Positions 8,864 through 19,967 of a DNA stretch of 64,000 nucleotides are shown in pieces (position 1 is the first letter of the stretch; each line of letters starts with the position of its first letter). The DNA comes from Nemophila menziesii (Eukaryota; Streptophyta; Magnoliopsida; Boraginales; Hydrophyllaceae): NCBI GenBank assembly GCA_029959085.1, contig JARWIR010000018.1, forward strand, positions 4,092,001 through 4,156,000, read 5' to 3'. The notes beneath the pieces are model-generated. The model was not told where the DNA came from, made no database searches, and worked only from the letters and a program-made list of their open reading frames with translations. The translations under genes and the position numbers were made by a program.

Positions 8864-10308
8864 ACCTTGGTTTGGCATGATAATTGGATCCCTTTTTGTA
8901 AAAAACCTGTTAATTATTCTACACTACCAAAAATCACTGTTAACTCCTTACTGGATGATAATAATAATTGGAAAGAACAAGAGTTAATTAATACTCTTGG
9001 AAATGCAAAAGCCCCTTTAGCAAAATCTTTAAACATTAGTATCTCAAATGCTGAAGATACCCGAGTTTGGATTCATTCTAAACATGGAAATGTTACTGCT
9101 CATAAAATTTATAATCATATTACTAATCAAAGCATTGAAAATAAACTGAAATATGATAGTTTATCACCTTCTTCCTCTTTCAATTTGAAATCTATATCTT
9201 GGGATACAATATGGAACTTAAACATCCCTCCAAAGTTAAGAAATTTTACTTGGAGAATTTTATCAAACGCAATACCTACTGAGCATAATAAATTTTCTCG
9301 AAAATGTGCCTTAAATAATATTTGCAAGGTATGTGGAAATGAGGTGGAAAATTTAGAACATCTTATGTTCTTTTGCCCAAGTGCAAGAGCATCTTGGTTT
9401 GCAACTCCCTTTGGTCAAATATCCTCACATGATTACAACAAAAACTTAAATCAATGGCTACAAAATCTCATTGATATGAAACTCCCAAATGATGAAGGAG
9501 AAAGACCAAAGGTTGAGATGGCAATTTGGCTTATGTGGTTTATTTGGAAATCTAGAAACAAATACATATTTGAAAATCAACCTATAAATCCGATGGTAAA
9601 CGCAAAAAGCGCATATAAAGCCTATGATGAATTTGTAAAATATAAAAATAACATTTCTGAGGCTAACCCAAACATGGATTCTGTGGATTCTATTATGGAT
9701 AAGGAAAAAAGTCATAAAATCAACAAAAGCCCCCTTACTTATAAAAACAGGAAAGTTACTCATCTTACTACTTTTATAAGTGTTGATGCATCTTACTTAC
9801 ATGAAAATAACAATGCCTCTTCTGCTTGTGTTTTTAGTGATTTTAAAGGCCAATTTTTGGGAGGTAGATCATGGAATTACAAAGCATATTCTCCAGAAGA
9901 AGCGGAAGCAGTTGGGATTAGGAAGGCACTTGAAGAAGCTTCGAATTACCCATCAAGATCCTTTATTTTGCGAAATGATTGTCTTAGCATTATGAACCCC
10001 CTCATGAAGGGTACAAAGTTTGAAAATCGTCATTTAGCCCACCTTTTTGAAGATATTCAAAGTTTGTCACTCACCATTGATATAAATTTCCAATTCGTTC
10101 CTCGGAAATTCAACAAAGCGGTAGATCTTATCGCAAAAAAGGGAAGACTCAAGACCCTTTCGGAAAATTGGGTTCAAAATCCAACTCCACTTTTTATTAA
10201 ATTACTTGAATTGGACTTTGTATTAGAGGGTATTGGCTAAAGAACAATCTTAACTTATTGTATTCGTATTTTTATTAATCTAAATTATGTTTAAACGTCA
10301 AAAAAAAA
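8864..10308 (+). mobile_element. 5'-truncated LINE in the E1 3' LTR
   Basis: The insertion splits the LTR. The 11-bp target duplication AGTTACGGAAC is at 8853-8863 and again at 10309-10319, and a short A tail (about 10301-10309) precedes the second copy. The uninterrupted E1 5' LTR shows the empty site. These are marks of target-primed reverse transcription. Only the last third of ORF2 was copied. Confidence 0.93.
8867..10240 (+). CDS. LINE ORF2 C-terminal fragment (zinc-binding region and RNase H)
   Basis: An open frame of 457 codons that begins at the truncation point, so there is no true start codon; the first codon counted is TTG. It starts with VWHDNW, as in the region after the reverse transcriptase of plant LINEs. 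Next comes the zinc-ribbon region following reverse transcriptase (WDTIWNLNIPPKLRNFTWR, with C-X2-C and H-X-C-type residues in KVCGNEVENLEHLMFFC). An RNase H domain follows from about residue 300, with D in SVDAS, E in EEAEA, D in RNDC and D in AVDLIAK. The frame has no stop, which fits a recent insertion. It has no upstream promoter and is probably not expressed. Confidence 0.85.
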   Translation: MVWHDNWIPFCKKPVNYSTLPKITVNSLLDDNNNWKEQELINTLGNAKAPLAKSLNISISNAEDTRVWIHSKHGNVTAHKIYNHITNQSIENKLKYDSLSPSSSFNLKSISWDTIWNLNIPPKLRNFTWRILSNAIPTEHNKFSRKCALNNICKVCGNEVENLEHLMFFCPSARASWFATPFGQISSHDYNKNLNQWLQNLIDMKLPNDEGERPKVEMAIWLMWFIWKSRNKYIFENQPINPMVNAKSAYKAYDEFVKYKNNISEANPNMDSVDSIMDKEKSHKINKSPLTYKNRKVTHLTTFISVDASYLHENNNASSACVFSDFKGQFLGGRSWNYKAYSPEEAEAVGIRKALEEASNYPSRSFILRNDCLSIMNPLMKGTKFENRHLAHLFEDIQSLSLTIDINFQFVPRKFNKAVDLIAKKGRLKTLSENWVQNPTPLFIKLLELDFVLEGIG

Positions 10309-11518
10309 AGTTACGGAACTTTAGCAACTGGAATGAGGTCAATCGGAGTTGTAACGCATCGGGAAAAGCCGTTTTAGTGAAGGTGTATCAGCAGTTACGG
10401 GATTTTGGGCTTAGATTTTGGGCTTGGACATTTAATTATTGATTTATTCCTAAGTCCAAGCCCTAATCCGTTTTTAACATTATAAAAGGGCTTTAGACCT
10501 CTATTTTTCAGAGATACTTGATATCTTTTTCATAATACAACATACGCTTAAGAGTCAGACACCAGAGAAGAAGCTAGAGGCAGGAAGAGAAGAAGCAAGA
10601 GCTGGAGACGGTCTATATCTCCACTTCTCAGCCAATTCAATTCCGTAATTAGGTTCTTCTATTTTATTCTGTAAAACATGTTGAACCTATTTATTTCTTT
10701 AGTTTTTATCTTTTCAATTATTATGAGCTAAACTAATTTAGTGCTTGAGAACGCATAATGGGTTAATCCCAATTTGATTTCGTTTTATACATTTGGATTT
10801 GGGATTATTATTATTTAAATCAAATTGGGTGAATTGTATTTTTCTTTAATTTGCGCTTTATCTACTATAATTGACGTAATTAACCAATCATAGGTCTTAG
10901 TATCTAGGCTATTCCAATTAGTGGCGATTGGATCACCTTGACGGGGGGTTTAGGTACCGAACTAGTTAATGAATGTAGGTTAGAAATTATTGACTCTGAC
11001 GAGCTTAATTAAACCTATGGCCTATTGGGTAATTTGAACTTAAACACTTGAGAGTGGACTATAATCACCCTGACGGGGTTTGTAGCATTTGAGAGTTGCT
11101 CCTTAGTCCACCCTGACGGGGGTAAGGAGATTTTAGAATCCCGACCAATACAAATTTACCGATTTGTCCCTTAAACAATGTATGAAATGAATGATAGTTA
11201 GGTAAACCCTTGCGCCTCTCAAGTACTACCTGCTCTTACTTGCGTATCACTTTTATTTACTTGCGTCTTAGTTATTTATTTACATTTTCGCATTAGTCTT
11301 TCATTCCTTAGAATTAATACAAAAAAAACCCAAACAAATATATTATTGTCTTTTATTTTCATAAGTGCATCAATCACTACTTGCTAAACATTGTGATCAA
11401 CCATTCCGTCCTTGGAACGAATCTGATTTATCAGAATTACTACTTGGGACAACCGTACACTTGCGGTTGTGGTTCGATTATTATTTGCATTTATTTTAGA
11501 ACACACAAAGGACCACCA

Positions 11519-12323
11519 GTTCTCAAGCACTATGTAAATCTTAGCTCATATTAAATGCAAAAACTAAATTAAAAGAAATGGAATTCATATTTGATTACAA
11601 AATTAAAATTGAAAGAACCTAATTTCCGGAATTGGAATGACTACGCACGGAGCTATAGACCCACTCCAGCTCTTGTAGCTTCTTCTTTCTTCCTTCTGTT
11701 GCCTCTCTCTGGTGTTTAATCTTGTAGAATGTGAATTGTCTGTAAAATAGAAGTCCAGACCTCCTTTTATAAGCATAAATTCGGACTAGGGCTTGGACCA
11801 GAAAATAAAAGACTAATTAAATGTCCAAGCCCAATTTCTAAGCCCAAAATCCCGTAACTGCTGATACACCCTCACTAAAACGGCTTTTCCCGATGCGTTA
11901 TAACTCCGATTGACCTCATTCCAGTTGCTAAAGTTCCGTAACTCGATAAGGAATGATTTCTCTTCAAAGGTCAACAGCTAGATCATCGCTTAAGAACCTC
12001 GAAATCAGCAATCTATGGCCTGGAAAATGGATTTTCAGCTCTAAAAATAATATCTTCGGGATTTCTTTTCAAATCTTGACTCTATCTTTTGATCTTTGAC
12101 TTTCTCATCGGATTCCTCTTCTAGCTAACATCTAAAACCTGTAAAATCTTCACTAAAAATACCAATATTACGCGCAAAAGCTTAATAAATCAAAAGTGCT
12201 AGAAATAAAAGAGGAAAATCATATTATTGCATATTTAGTCCAAAAGTCTATCGAATTAATTAAATAAACACCAAAAATGATGTCTCCTAAGGGTCGAAAA
12301 TACGAACAATTAAGGAGACATCA
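11519..12323 (-). repeat. 3' LTR of E2, proximal part
   Basis: On the minus strand the LTR starts TGATGTCTCC at 12323 and runs to 11524, where E1 interrupts it. Positions 11519-11523 are the second copy of the GTTCT duplication. A TATA box on the minus strand lies near 11765. Confidence 0.93.
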
Positions 12324-12359
12324 AGACCCCCAACTCAAACCTTTGTCGTCCCGACAAAG
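12324..12359 (-). promoter_or_regulatory. Polypurine tract and hairpin of E2
   Basis: On the minus strand, the hairpin CTTTGTCG-GGA-CGACAAAG (12341-12359) is followed by GAGTTGGGGGTCT and the 3' LTR. This fixes which LTR of E2 is the 3' one. Confidence 0.75.
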
Positions 12360-13861
12360 CAAAACAAAACAAAACAAGGGGTAGAAGTAAACACAAGAAC
12401 AAATAGAAGCTTAGCAAATAAACCTAAAGCAATTCTAAAGATAAATCTCATATAGCAAAACTTTAAGAACTAACATATACATACACTAATCATGCAACAT
12501 CAAACATAAGTAATCTCAATCATAAAATTAAAGTCGCAATGCTTGAAGGTTACACTTGTACTCATACCTGTATGATGGCTATAGGGTGGTCATTAATCCT
12601 AACTCGCTTTGAACGCTCCACCTAATATATTCCCTATCAACAGAATTATAAATTCACTATGTACTTAAGAATCACGAGGTCTTTATGGCTTTAATAATGG
12701 CTTAAGGACGGTATGGATGTATATTTGGTAAATTTGAAGTGAGCTTTTGGCTCTCTCCTCACTTACCATCAACAATGTCCTCGAGCTTGAGTTACGCTAA
12801 AAAATGTTCTCACTCACCCATTTGACGCGCTAATGTTGCGTCCCCAATGTCAACCCAAATACAACTAAGATGATTTCCAAAAATATTCCACTTTGCCGAT
12901 TTATTTATTTATTTATTTTTTCTTTTTATTTTCTTTTTTGTACAAGATACCCATGACTATCATTTTAATGTGAAAGGTCATGTCTCTTATATTTTATTTG
13001 TTTTTTTTTTCTTTTCAAATTTCGGCAAAGGGTTACAAATAATAATATCATCTTTCATTTTTGTGCCTCAATACAAACATATAATCCCTTCCCAATATAA
13101 ATTCCCCAAATGTGGTCCCACCACCCCAAACTCAAGATCGAGACAAGTCTCAGGGTTGTGATTCAAGTGCGGGTCATTTGGTCATGCCTAATAATCTAAA
13201 GGATAATGGGCTTATATCGTGGCTACAAAAGAAAAGGCTTAAGGCTCAAACTTGGGCTAAGACGGATAAATTTAATATATAAAGGATAGCAAGCTAAAAG
13301 GCTTCAAATGGCTAACAAAGAACTGCCCCTATCATTTTCCTAAGTATATAGCTTGTCTTTAGTTCATATCTAGGTGGGTTCTATACTAATTAAGATTTCA
13401 CGTTCTACACACCAAACATATTCCTTAAGTACAAGCTTACTTCATTTGCATTGTTCATTAATTTTTCCTATCAATTACCTATGTTCGCATGCAATTGTAA
13501 GTGCGTTTTATATCAATCCCTAAAGTCCACTATTTACTATCATTGATTCATCAAAAGTATGCTTAAAGGGACATTTAAAATCTTCTATAGTCAAACGCAA
13601 CTCCGAAAATTATTTTTATTGAAAGCAAATAAAACATATAACACATAAAAAAACTGAGATGAGGCAACGAACCCCACCCCAAACTCAAAAATGAGTCGTG
13701 TCCCCACGACTCGAAAAGACTCAAAGCAATAAAATAATCTACACTAAATGAGAAGGGATAGAAAACGTATCTTAACCAGCGCGAGGCTAGTTGTCGGTGT
13801 TGCGTCCCTGAACTTTATCTCGCGTCTAGACATCGTAAGTTGTGCTTTGAACAAATAAAGT
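12360..13861 (-). other. E2 3' untranslated region, LTR-proximal part
   Basis: About 1.5 kb that aligns with 7100-8436 of E1 and 42563-43990 of E5. It contains no supported gene. The short open frames here are on low-complexity T-rich DNA. Confidence 0.6.
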
Positions 13862-14113
13862 TCAACTTGTTTGTAACGTTTCCCAAAATAGCGCACCTCG
13901 TATCCTTATTCTCTTCCAACACCTTGATTTTCGATTCCAACCCATCATCGGATCATTTGCTTCCTCACTTTCAGGTTCCTCAATCACTTTCCTCTTCTTC
14001 GGATTAGCCTTAATTTGAACCTCTTCAGTCTTGTGAAATAGGAATCTCAATAGCTTGTTCTTGAATAGCACCAAAAGCGTTTCTGTTTCTTGGAGAATTC
14101 CTTCGATAAGCAC
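13862..14113 (-). pseudogene. Remnant of the Gypsy extra ORF in E2
   Basis: An 83-codon minus-strand frame rich in lysine and glutamate. The DNA near 13870-13960 aligns with the coding region of the E5 extra ORF (44100-44200), with many differences. The reading frame is not conserved with E5, so I regard it as decayed. Identification rests on position and partial DNA similarity only. Confidence 0.4.
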
Positions 14114-14504
14114 ACATGAAAACGGTTTTGATAGGCATCTCTTTCCACCCCAAACTCAAAACTTCAAATAGTGAGAAGCTAAGGCTTAGAACTTTGATGT
14201 TTTGAGGCTTAAGACTTGAAGATTATGGTGGAATATGAGATGGGTAAAGGCTAATTGATGTGTGGGAAGAGGGAATTGGATTTACTTTGAAGTTTGGATG
14301 AAGAACAATTGGAGAAAAGTGGGAATTTCATGGTGATTTGGATAGGAGATGAATTGATTGTATGTTATTGTGGTGGAAGAGGGTAAGATTTGAGGTTTGT
14401 GTGGTTGTAGATGATGATGTTCAGGAAATTTTGGGTTTTGGGATTGTTTTTGGAGGCTGGGTTGAAGAAAGAGGTAAAAATCTAGGGCTAAAAAGCTTCA
14501 AACG
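14114..14504 (-). other. E2 3' untranslated region between extra-ORF remnant and palindrome array
   Basis: This stretch corresponds to 6420-6800 of E1, and nothing coding is supported in it. Its right edge, next to the array, is well conserved between the two elements. Confidence 0.5.
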
Positions 14505-14990
14505 GCCCTGTCACAGATGAAACCGGGTACCCGCATTTGCAAATGCGGGGCCCCAGTTTCGCGGAGTTTTTTTTTTTTTTTTTTTGGGCGTCTGACAATA
14601 AATGACGCAATAATTTTTTTTTTTTTTTACCTCAAAACGCGGGACCCAAAACGCGGGGTCAGAGAATTGCCCTTCTAAACCGGGTTCCCGCATTTGCAAA
14701 TGCGGGTACCCGCATTTTCGTCGATGGCGCGAGCCAAGACGCACCAAAACGCAACCTCCCAAGACGCCGGGTCAGAGAATTCGGTAAAGTACAGCTCCGA
14801 AACCGGGTGCCCGCATTTGCAAATGCGGGTACCCGGTTTGGCGTCGATGGCGCGAATCAAAACGCAGCAAAACGAAGTGGTGACGCAGCAAAACGCGGGA
14901 CCCAAGATGCAGGGTCAGAAAGTTGGAATTTTTAGCTTTCGAAACCGGGTACCCGCATTTGCAAATGCGGGGACCCGGTTTGGCCCCTGG
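14505..14990 (-). repeat. Palindrome array in the E2 3' untranslated region
   Basis: Four copies of the perfect palindrome CCCGCATTTGCAAATGCGGG lie at 14530-14549, 14687-14706, 14810-14829 and 14952-14971. Each sits within a longer near-palindrome (AAACCGGGTA on the left, TACCCGGTTT on the right). Intervening segments share ACGCGGGACC-like and GTCGATGGCGCGA pieces. Spacings are 157, 123 and 142 bases. The position equals the E1 array, but the sequence is unrelated. Confidence 0.85.
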
Positions 14991-15213
14991 AACACCACAA
15001 ATTTTTCTCCTATTTTCGCCCTTTCGACCCCAAACTCATGACCTTTTTATCCCTGAAATCATCAAAAACAACTACCCTTCCTCATTTCTTACTAATAAAC
15101 ACTAAATTAATGAAAATCAAACGAATTTAAACTACGAAAAATAAAAATTTAAACTAATATACAAGAAATGGCTTTTGTTTAACGTCGTTAAGCTCGACGG
15201 GTTACCTCATTTA

Positions 15214-17931
15214 TCAGTCATTCACATAACCTCCCCAGCAGTGAGTGAGGTTATCGATATTTGCAACTCGGAATTTACAACCCTTAGCTTTTATTCCAAC
15301 TAACTTATCTGAGATTACCTTAGCAACCACGAATGGTCCTAGCCAAGAGTTCTTTGATTCACATGTCTTTGAAGGAGGTTTAGGCTTTTTCATAGCAACT
15401 TCTTCGCCTACTTTGAACTCCTTTTTCTTTCTTTCCTTCTTAGGTTCCTTTGGAACCTTCGTGACACGTGTTTTCTCTTTCTTCTTCGCATGATTGAGTG
15501 GTGGATTTCTCTTAGGATTTGGAGGAACTTTGATCGGTGGTTTCTTTCTTAGTTCTTTTTCCTCCACCCCTAAGGTTTCCATAACACTAGTTGGCTCTTT
15601 TCTTACCGGTTCCATTACATCTACACGAAAACATTCTTCCTTGGAATCCGGAAACTTCATAGGTCTGAACACGTTAAACTTCATTTCTTCATCTTGGATT
15701 CTCATAATCATTTCGCCATTTTCTACATCAATCAAAGTACGCCCCGTGTCTAGGAATGGTCTTCCCAAAATAATGGGGACATTCCTATCCGCGTCGTAAT
15801 CAAGTATAACGAAATCAGCGGGAAAAATTAACGTACCTGCCTTAACGAGGACATCTTCGATTCGGCCTTCTAGATGTGCAAGAGATCGATCCGCCATTTG
15901 CAAGACCATAGAAGTGGGTCTTGCTTCGATGTTAAGCTTGTCAAAGATTGATTTGGGCATAAGATTTATGCTTGCACCCAAATCACATAGTGCTTTACCT
16001 TTCCATTCTTCTCCAATCGATATCGGAATTGTGAAACTCCCAGGATCAACTAACTTTGGAGGTAGCTTACTTTGACAAATGGCACTACATTCTTCAGGAA
16101 GACCAATCATCTCATTATCGCAATACGGTCTTTTGTTAGTGAGGGCTCTTTTCAGAAACTTAGCATACTTGGGTACATCTCGAATAGCTTCTAGCAACGG
16201 AATATTTATGCTAAGACCTCTTATCTTGTTAAAGAATTTTTGATACTCAGCCATATCACCCTTCTTTTGAACTCGCGATGGAAATGGTGGCGGTGGACAA
16301 TTGATTATAGTCTCATCTTTCTTTTTCGGAACCTCAACCGGCCTCTCCACTTCTTCTATTTCAACTTCTTTATCTTTATCCACCACCTCTTTTTCTTTTC
16401 TAACTTCTTTTTCTTTCATAACCGGAAAAGGAGGTGGAGGAAGGTTCTTACCACTTCGGCGAGTAATAGCTTTACAGTCTTCGATTTGGATTAGATTCTC
16501 AATATCGCTAGGGAGTTGCCCTTGTGGACGTTGATTCAGTTGTTTATTAATTTGACTCAGCTGATTCTGTAACAACTTCATGTTTGCTTCGACTGCATTT
16601 TGATGTTCCATAGCTTGTGTCTGAAGAGCAATTAAACTTTCAACTGTTTTCTGAAGGGTAACTCCTTCTTGTGGATGGGCAGGTAAGGCTTTCTGGTTCA
16701 TTGTGTCATCATAATTGTCTTGAGGAGCTTGTCTCTGAACATAATTTTGATTTTGTCCTCCTTGATAATTGTTGTGTGGTCTTGGATTGTAGTTGTTACC
16801 TTGGGGATGCGGCTGATACGCATAGGTAGGATTGGCTGCCCCATTAGGATTTGAGTATTGAAACCCAGGATGGTTTCTGTTAGGCTGATATCCATTACCA
16901 CTTGAATTGAAGTTACCTCTATTGGACATAAACATCACGGACTCTTGATTATTCGGACAACTTTCCTCATCATGATCATCTACCCTACAAATCGAACACA
17001 TATAAACCTCTTGTGCAGCATGCACAACTACCTTCTTACTCGAAAATCCTTCTTTTACAGCTAAAGTAAGCTGCTTCAATTGTTGCTCTATGGTATTCTG
17101 AATCTTATTCTCAAGCGTAGCAAATTTCTCTTCCATATCTACGTTATTCACTCCCTTAACTGGTGTTCTTACTGAATTCCATCCCAATTCATTCTTGACT
17201 GTTCTCTCCAAGATGATCTTTGCATGAGCGGGTTGAACTTGAAGAAAACCTGCACCACATAGCATATCCAATTTCTCTCTTGAAGTCCCATCAAGGCCTC
17301 TATAAAATATTTTTAATTGTTGTTGTTCTGAAAAGCCATGATTGGGGACTCTATGTAAGCACATCTGAAATCTTGTCCAACTCCTACCCAAAGTTTCATC
17401 ATATTCTTGACGGAAATGCGTCAATTCTAATTCAGCATCTAACCTCATGTTACTTGGGTAATACCTGTCAAAGAAAGCAATTTCTAACTGGTCCCAGTTA
17501 GTAATCTTTGTAGGATCTTGCGTATCGTGCCATTCACTCGCTCCATCAATAACAAAGAATTTAAAAGCAGCAAAATACATCTGTTCTCTTGAGACTCCTT
17601 GTGTGATATACGAATCACATATCTGTTTAAACTTCTGTACTGCTCTAAGAGGATCTTCTCCAACCCTACCACGAAAATTTCCAAAGTTTTGGAATTGAGC
17701 TAACATACCCGAATCTAGACGAAACTTCGAAACATCTATATTTGGAGCACCTACTCCTATAGCAGGAGCACGGAATGGAACTTCTGGTGGACCATTAGTA
17801 AACCATGGATCTTGAATATTCGCCATTTCTCTTTCCTCTTGTTCTCTTCTTTTCTTATTTGCAAGTCTAATTAACGAATCCGGATTATCAAGGATTTGAA
17901 CTGGCGGTTCAAATCTGAGCCTTCTTCGCAT
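15214..17931 (-). CDS. Gag-protease fused to the integrase C-terminal module (E2)
   Basis: An uninterrupted frame of 905 codons on the minus strand, homologous to the E1 protein from end to end. It carries the Gag domain, a zinc knuckle CX2CX4HX4C near residues 313-326, the protease motif DLGAS near 648, IILGRPF, a lysine/proline-rich linker and a GPY/F-like tail (NSWLGPFVVAKVI). Reverse transcriptase, RNase H and the integrase core are missing at the same place as in E1. The zinc-knuckle patch differs strongly from E1 while its flanks are almost the same. The E1 protein has a seven-residue repeat (ERQNAAW/ERQNVV) that is absent here. Confidence 0.9.
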   Translation of the reverse strand: MRRRLRFEPPVQILDNPDSLIRLANKKRREQEEREMANIQDPWFTNGPPEVPFRAPAIGVGAPNIDVSKFRLDSGMLAQFQNFGNFRGRVGEDPLRAVQKFKQICDSYITQGVSREQMYFAAFKFFVIDGASEWHDTQDPTKITNWDQLEIAFFDRYYPSNMRLDAELELTHFRQEYDETLGRSWTRFQMCLHRVPNHGFSEQQQLKIFYRGLDGTSREKLDMLCGAGFLQVQPAHAKIILERTVKNELGWNSVRTPVKGVNNVDMEEKFATLENKIQNTIEQQLKQLTLAVKEGFSSKKVVVHAAQEVYMCSICRVDDHDEESCPNNQESVMFMSNRGNFNSSGNGYQPNRNHPGFQYSNPNGAANPTYAYQPHPQGNNYNPRPHNNYQGGQNQNYVQRQAPQDNYDDTMNQKALPAHPQEGVTLQKTVESLIALQTQAMEHQNAVEANMKLLQNQLSQINKQLNQRPQGQLPSDIENLIQIEDCKAITRRSGKNLPPPPFPVMKEKEVRKEKEVVDKDKEVEIEEVERPVEVPKKKDETIINCPPPPFPSRVQKKGDMAEYQKFFNKIRGLSINIPLLEAIRDVPKYAKFLKRALTNKRPYCDNEMIGLPEECSAICQSKLPPKLVDPGSFTIPISIGEEWKGKALCDLGASINLMPKSIFDKLNIEARPTSMVLQMADRSLAHLEGRIEDVLVKAGTLIFPADFVILDYDADRNVPIILGRPFLDTGRTLIDVENGEMIMRIQDEEMKFNVFRPMKFPDSKEECFRVDVMEPVRKEPTSVMETLGVEEKELRKKPPIKVPPNPKRNPPLNHAKKKEKTRVTKVPKEPKKERKKKEFKVGEEVAMKKPKPPSKTCESKNSWLGPFVVAKVISDKLVGIKAKGCKFRVANIDNLTHCWGGYVND

Positions 17932-18050
17932 ACACCAAACCTAAAAACCTGAGAAAACTAAACAAGCAAAAAGCGTAAAACTGATAAAAACAAATATAAA
18001 AATAAATGCAACTATCACTAAAGGATAAACACCGTGGTCACACGCTACCG

Positions 18051-18068
18051 TCCCCGGCAGCGGCGCCA
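18051..18068 (-). other. Primer binding site of E2
   Basis: The reverse complement of TGGCGCCGCTGCCGGGGA, identical to the E1 site and six bases from the 5' LTR end at 18075. It is of the tRNA-Asp type. Confidence 0.85.
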
Positions 18069-18074
18069 AAAACT

Positions 18075-19638
18075 TGGTGGTCCTTTGTGTGTTCTAAAAA
18101 TAAATGCAAATGCTAATCGAACCACAACCGCAAGTGTACGGTTGTCCCAAGTAGTATAACTGATAAATCAGATTCGTTCCAAGGACGGAATGGTTGATCA
18201 CAATGCTTACCTATTAATGATTGATGCACTTATGTAAACAAATAAAAGTAAAATGTTTGTTTGGTTTTGTTATTAGAACTAATGGATGAAAGACAAATAT
18301 TAAAATGCAAGTAAAAGCTAAGACGCAAGTAAAATAAGTGAAAACGCAATATGAGATGTAGTACTTGAGAGACGCAAGGGTTTTCCTAACTATCATTCAT
18401 TTCATACATTGTTTAAGGGACAAATCGGTAAATTTGTATTGGTCGGGATTCAATAATCTCCTTACCCCCGTCAGGGTGGACTAAGGAGCAACTCTCAAAT
18501 GCTACAAACCCCGTCAGGGTGATTATAGTCCACTCTCAAGTGCTTAAATTCAATTTACCCAATAGGCCATAGGTTTAATTAAGCTCGTCAGAGTCAAATA
18601 ATTTCTAACCTACATTCATTAACTAGTTCGGTACCTAAACCCCCCGTCAAGGTGATCCAATCGCCACTAATTGGAATAGCTTAAATACTAAGTCCTATCA
18701 TTGATTGATCAGGTCAAAAATAGTAATTAAAGTGCAAATTAAAGAAAAATACAATTTACCCAATTTGATTTAAATAATAATAATCCCAAATCCAAATGTA
18801 TAAAACGAAATCAAATTGGGATTAACCCATTATGCGTTCTCAAGCACTATGTAAAGCTTAGCTCATATTAAATGCAAAAACTAAATTAAAAGAAATGGAA
18901 TTCATATTTGATTACAAAATTAAAATTGAAAGAACCTAATTTCCGGAATTGGAATGACTACGAACGGAGCTATAGACCCACTCCAGCTCTTGTAGCTTCT
19001 TCTTTCTTCCTTCTGTTGCCTCTCTCTGGTGTTTAATCTTGTAGAATGTGAATTCTGTAAAATAGAAGTCCAGACCTCCTTTTATAAGCATAAATTCGGA
19101 CTAGGGCTTGGACCAGAAAATAAAAGACTAATTAAATGTCCAAGCCCAATTTCTAAGCCCAAAATCCCGTAACTGCTGATACACCCTCACTAAAACGGCT
19201 TTTCCCGATGCGTTATAACTCCGATTGACCTCATTCCAGTTGCTAAAGTTCCGTAACTCGATAAGGAATGATTTCTCTTCAAAGGTCAACAGCTAGATCA
19301 TCGCTTAAGCACCTCGAAATCAGCAATCTATGGCCTGGAAAATGGATTTTCAGCTCTAAAAATAATATCTTCGGGATTTCTTTTCAAATCTTGACTCTAT
19401 CTTTTGATCTTTGACTTTCTCATCGGATTCCTCTTCTAGCTAACATCTAAACCCTGTAAAATCTTCACTAAAAATACCAATATTACGCGCAAAAGCTTAA
19501 TAAATCAAAAGTGCTAGAAATAAAAGAGGAAAATCATATTATTGCATATTTAGTCCAAAAGTCTATCGAATTAATTAAATAAACACCAAAAATGATGTCT
19601 CCTAAGGGTCGAAAATACGAACAATTAAGGAGACATCA
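18075..19638 (-). repeat. 5' LTR of E2
   Basis: 1564 bp. On the minus strand it starts TGATGTCTCC at 19638 and ends ACCACCA at 18075. The TATA box is at 19079-19086 (minus). It has the same edge fold-back and CCCTGACGGGG motif series as E1. The target duplication CCCTT follows at 19639-19643. Confidence 0.95.
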
Positions 19639-19643
19639 CCCTT

Positions 19644-19936
19644 CTAGCCTTTCTTAAGCTTTTTATTGAAACATGTTATAAGCCATATCCCTTTAGATTA
19701 TAGGAGTTTTCCATATGACCCGCACTCGAATCGCGATGCATAGACAGTTGTTTTAGAGCTTGAGTTTGGGGTGGTGGGTCCACCATTATGGGAATTGTTA
19801 TAGAGTTGGGATTTTGAGCTTATTAATTGTGCTTTGTGCTTATATTGATGATGATCCACAGATTTGTATTGTAACCCTTTGTCGGGGTAATAGTGAATGA
19901 AAAAGAAGCTACGAGCTAAATTTGCCAACAAGGGCA

Positions 19937-19967
<31 letters not shown>

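Larger units (their letters stand above)
1305..11518 (+). mobile_element. Gypsy element E1 (non-autonomous, Gag-protease type), complete
   Basis: A complete plus-strand LTR retrotransposon. The 5' LTR is 1305-2894 (1590 bp). The 3' LTR is 8473-11518, which is also 1590 bp once the LINE insertion is removed. The target duplication GTTCT is exact at 1300-1304 and 11519-11523. It has a tRNA-Asp-type primer site at 2901-2918, one 912-codon frame (3032-5770), a palindrome array, a long 3' untranslated region and a polypurine tract ending at 8472. I saw no difference between the two LTRs, which implies very recent insertion. E1 is inserted in the 3' LTR of its sibling E2 in the opposite orientation. 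Confidence 0.95.
8473..11518 (+). repeat. 3' LTR of E1, split by a LINE
   Basis: The LTR is in two parts, 8473-8863 and 10309-11518. Removing one copy of the duplicated target gives 1590 bp, the same length as the 5' LTR. I saw no substitution between the two when reading them side by side. Confidence 0.93.
539..19638 (-). mobile_element. Gypsy element E2 (non-autonomous, Gag-protease type), complete
   Basis: A complete minus-strand LTR retrotransposon. Its 5' LTR is 18075-19638. Its 3' LTR is 539-1304 plus 11524-12323, split by E1. The target duplication CCCTT is exact at 534-538 and 19639-19643. The primer site is 18051-18068, the single long frame is 15214-17931, and the polypurine tract lies just right of 12323. 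The two LTRs are 1566 and 1564 bp and differ by about seven substitutions and one 2-base indel by eye, so insertion was recent but older than E1. No reverse transcriptase or integrase core is encoded. It is inserted in the 3' untranslated region of E3. Confidence 0.93.

Noticed and set aside
14505..14990. CRISPR-like array of a 20-base palindrome with spacers
   Set aside because: There are only four copies, spacings are 123-157 bases, the spacers share sequence with each other, and the setting is a plant retrotransposon.
14511..15041. Open frames on both strands across the E2 palindromes
   Set aside because: They are translations of the repeated palindromes; the frame is open because the repeat lacks stops.
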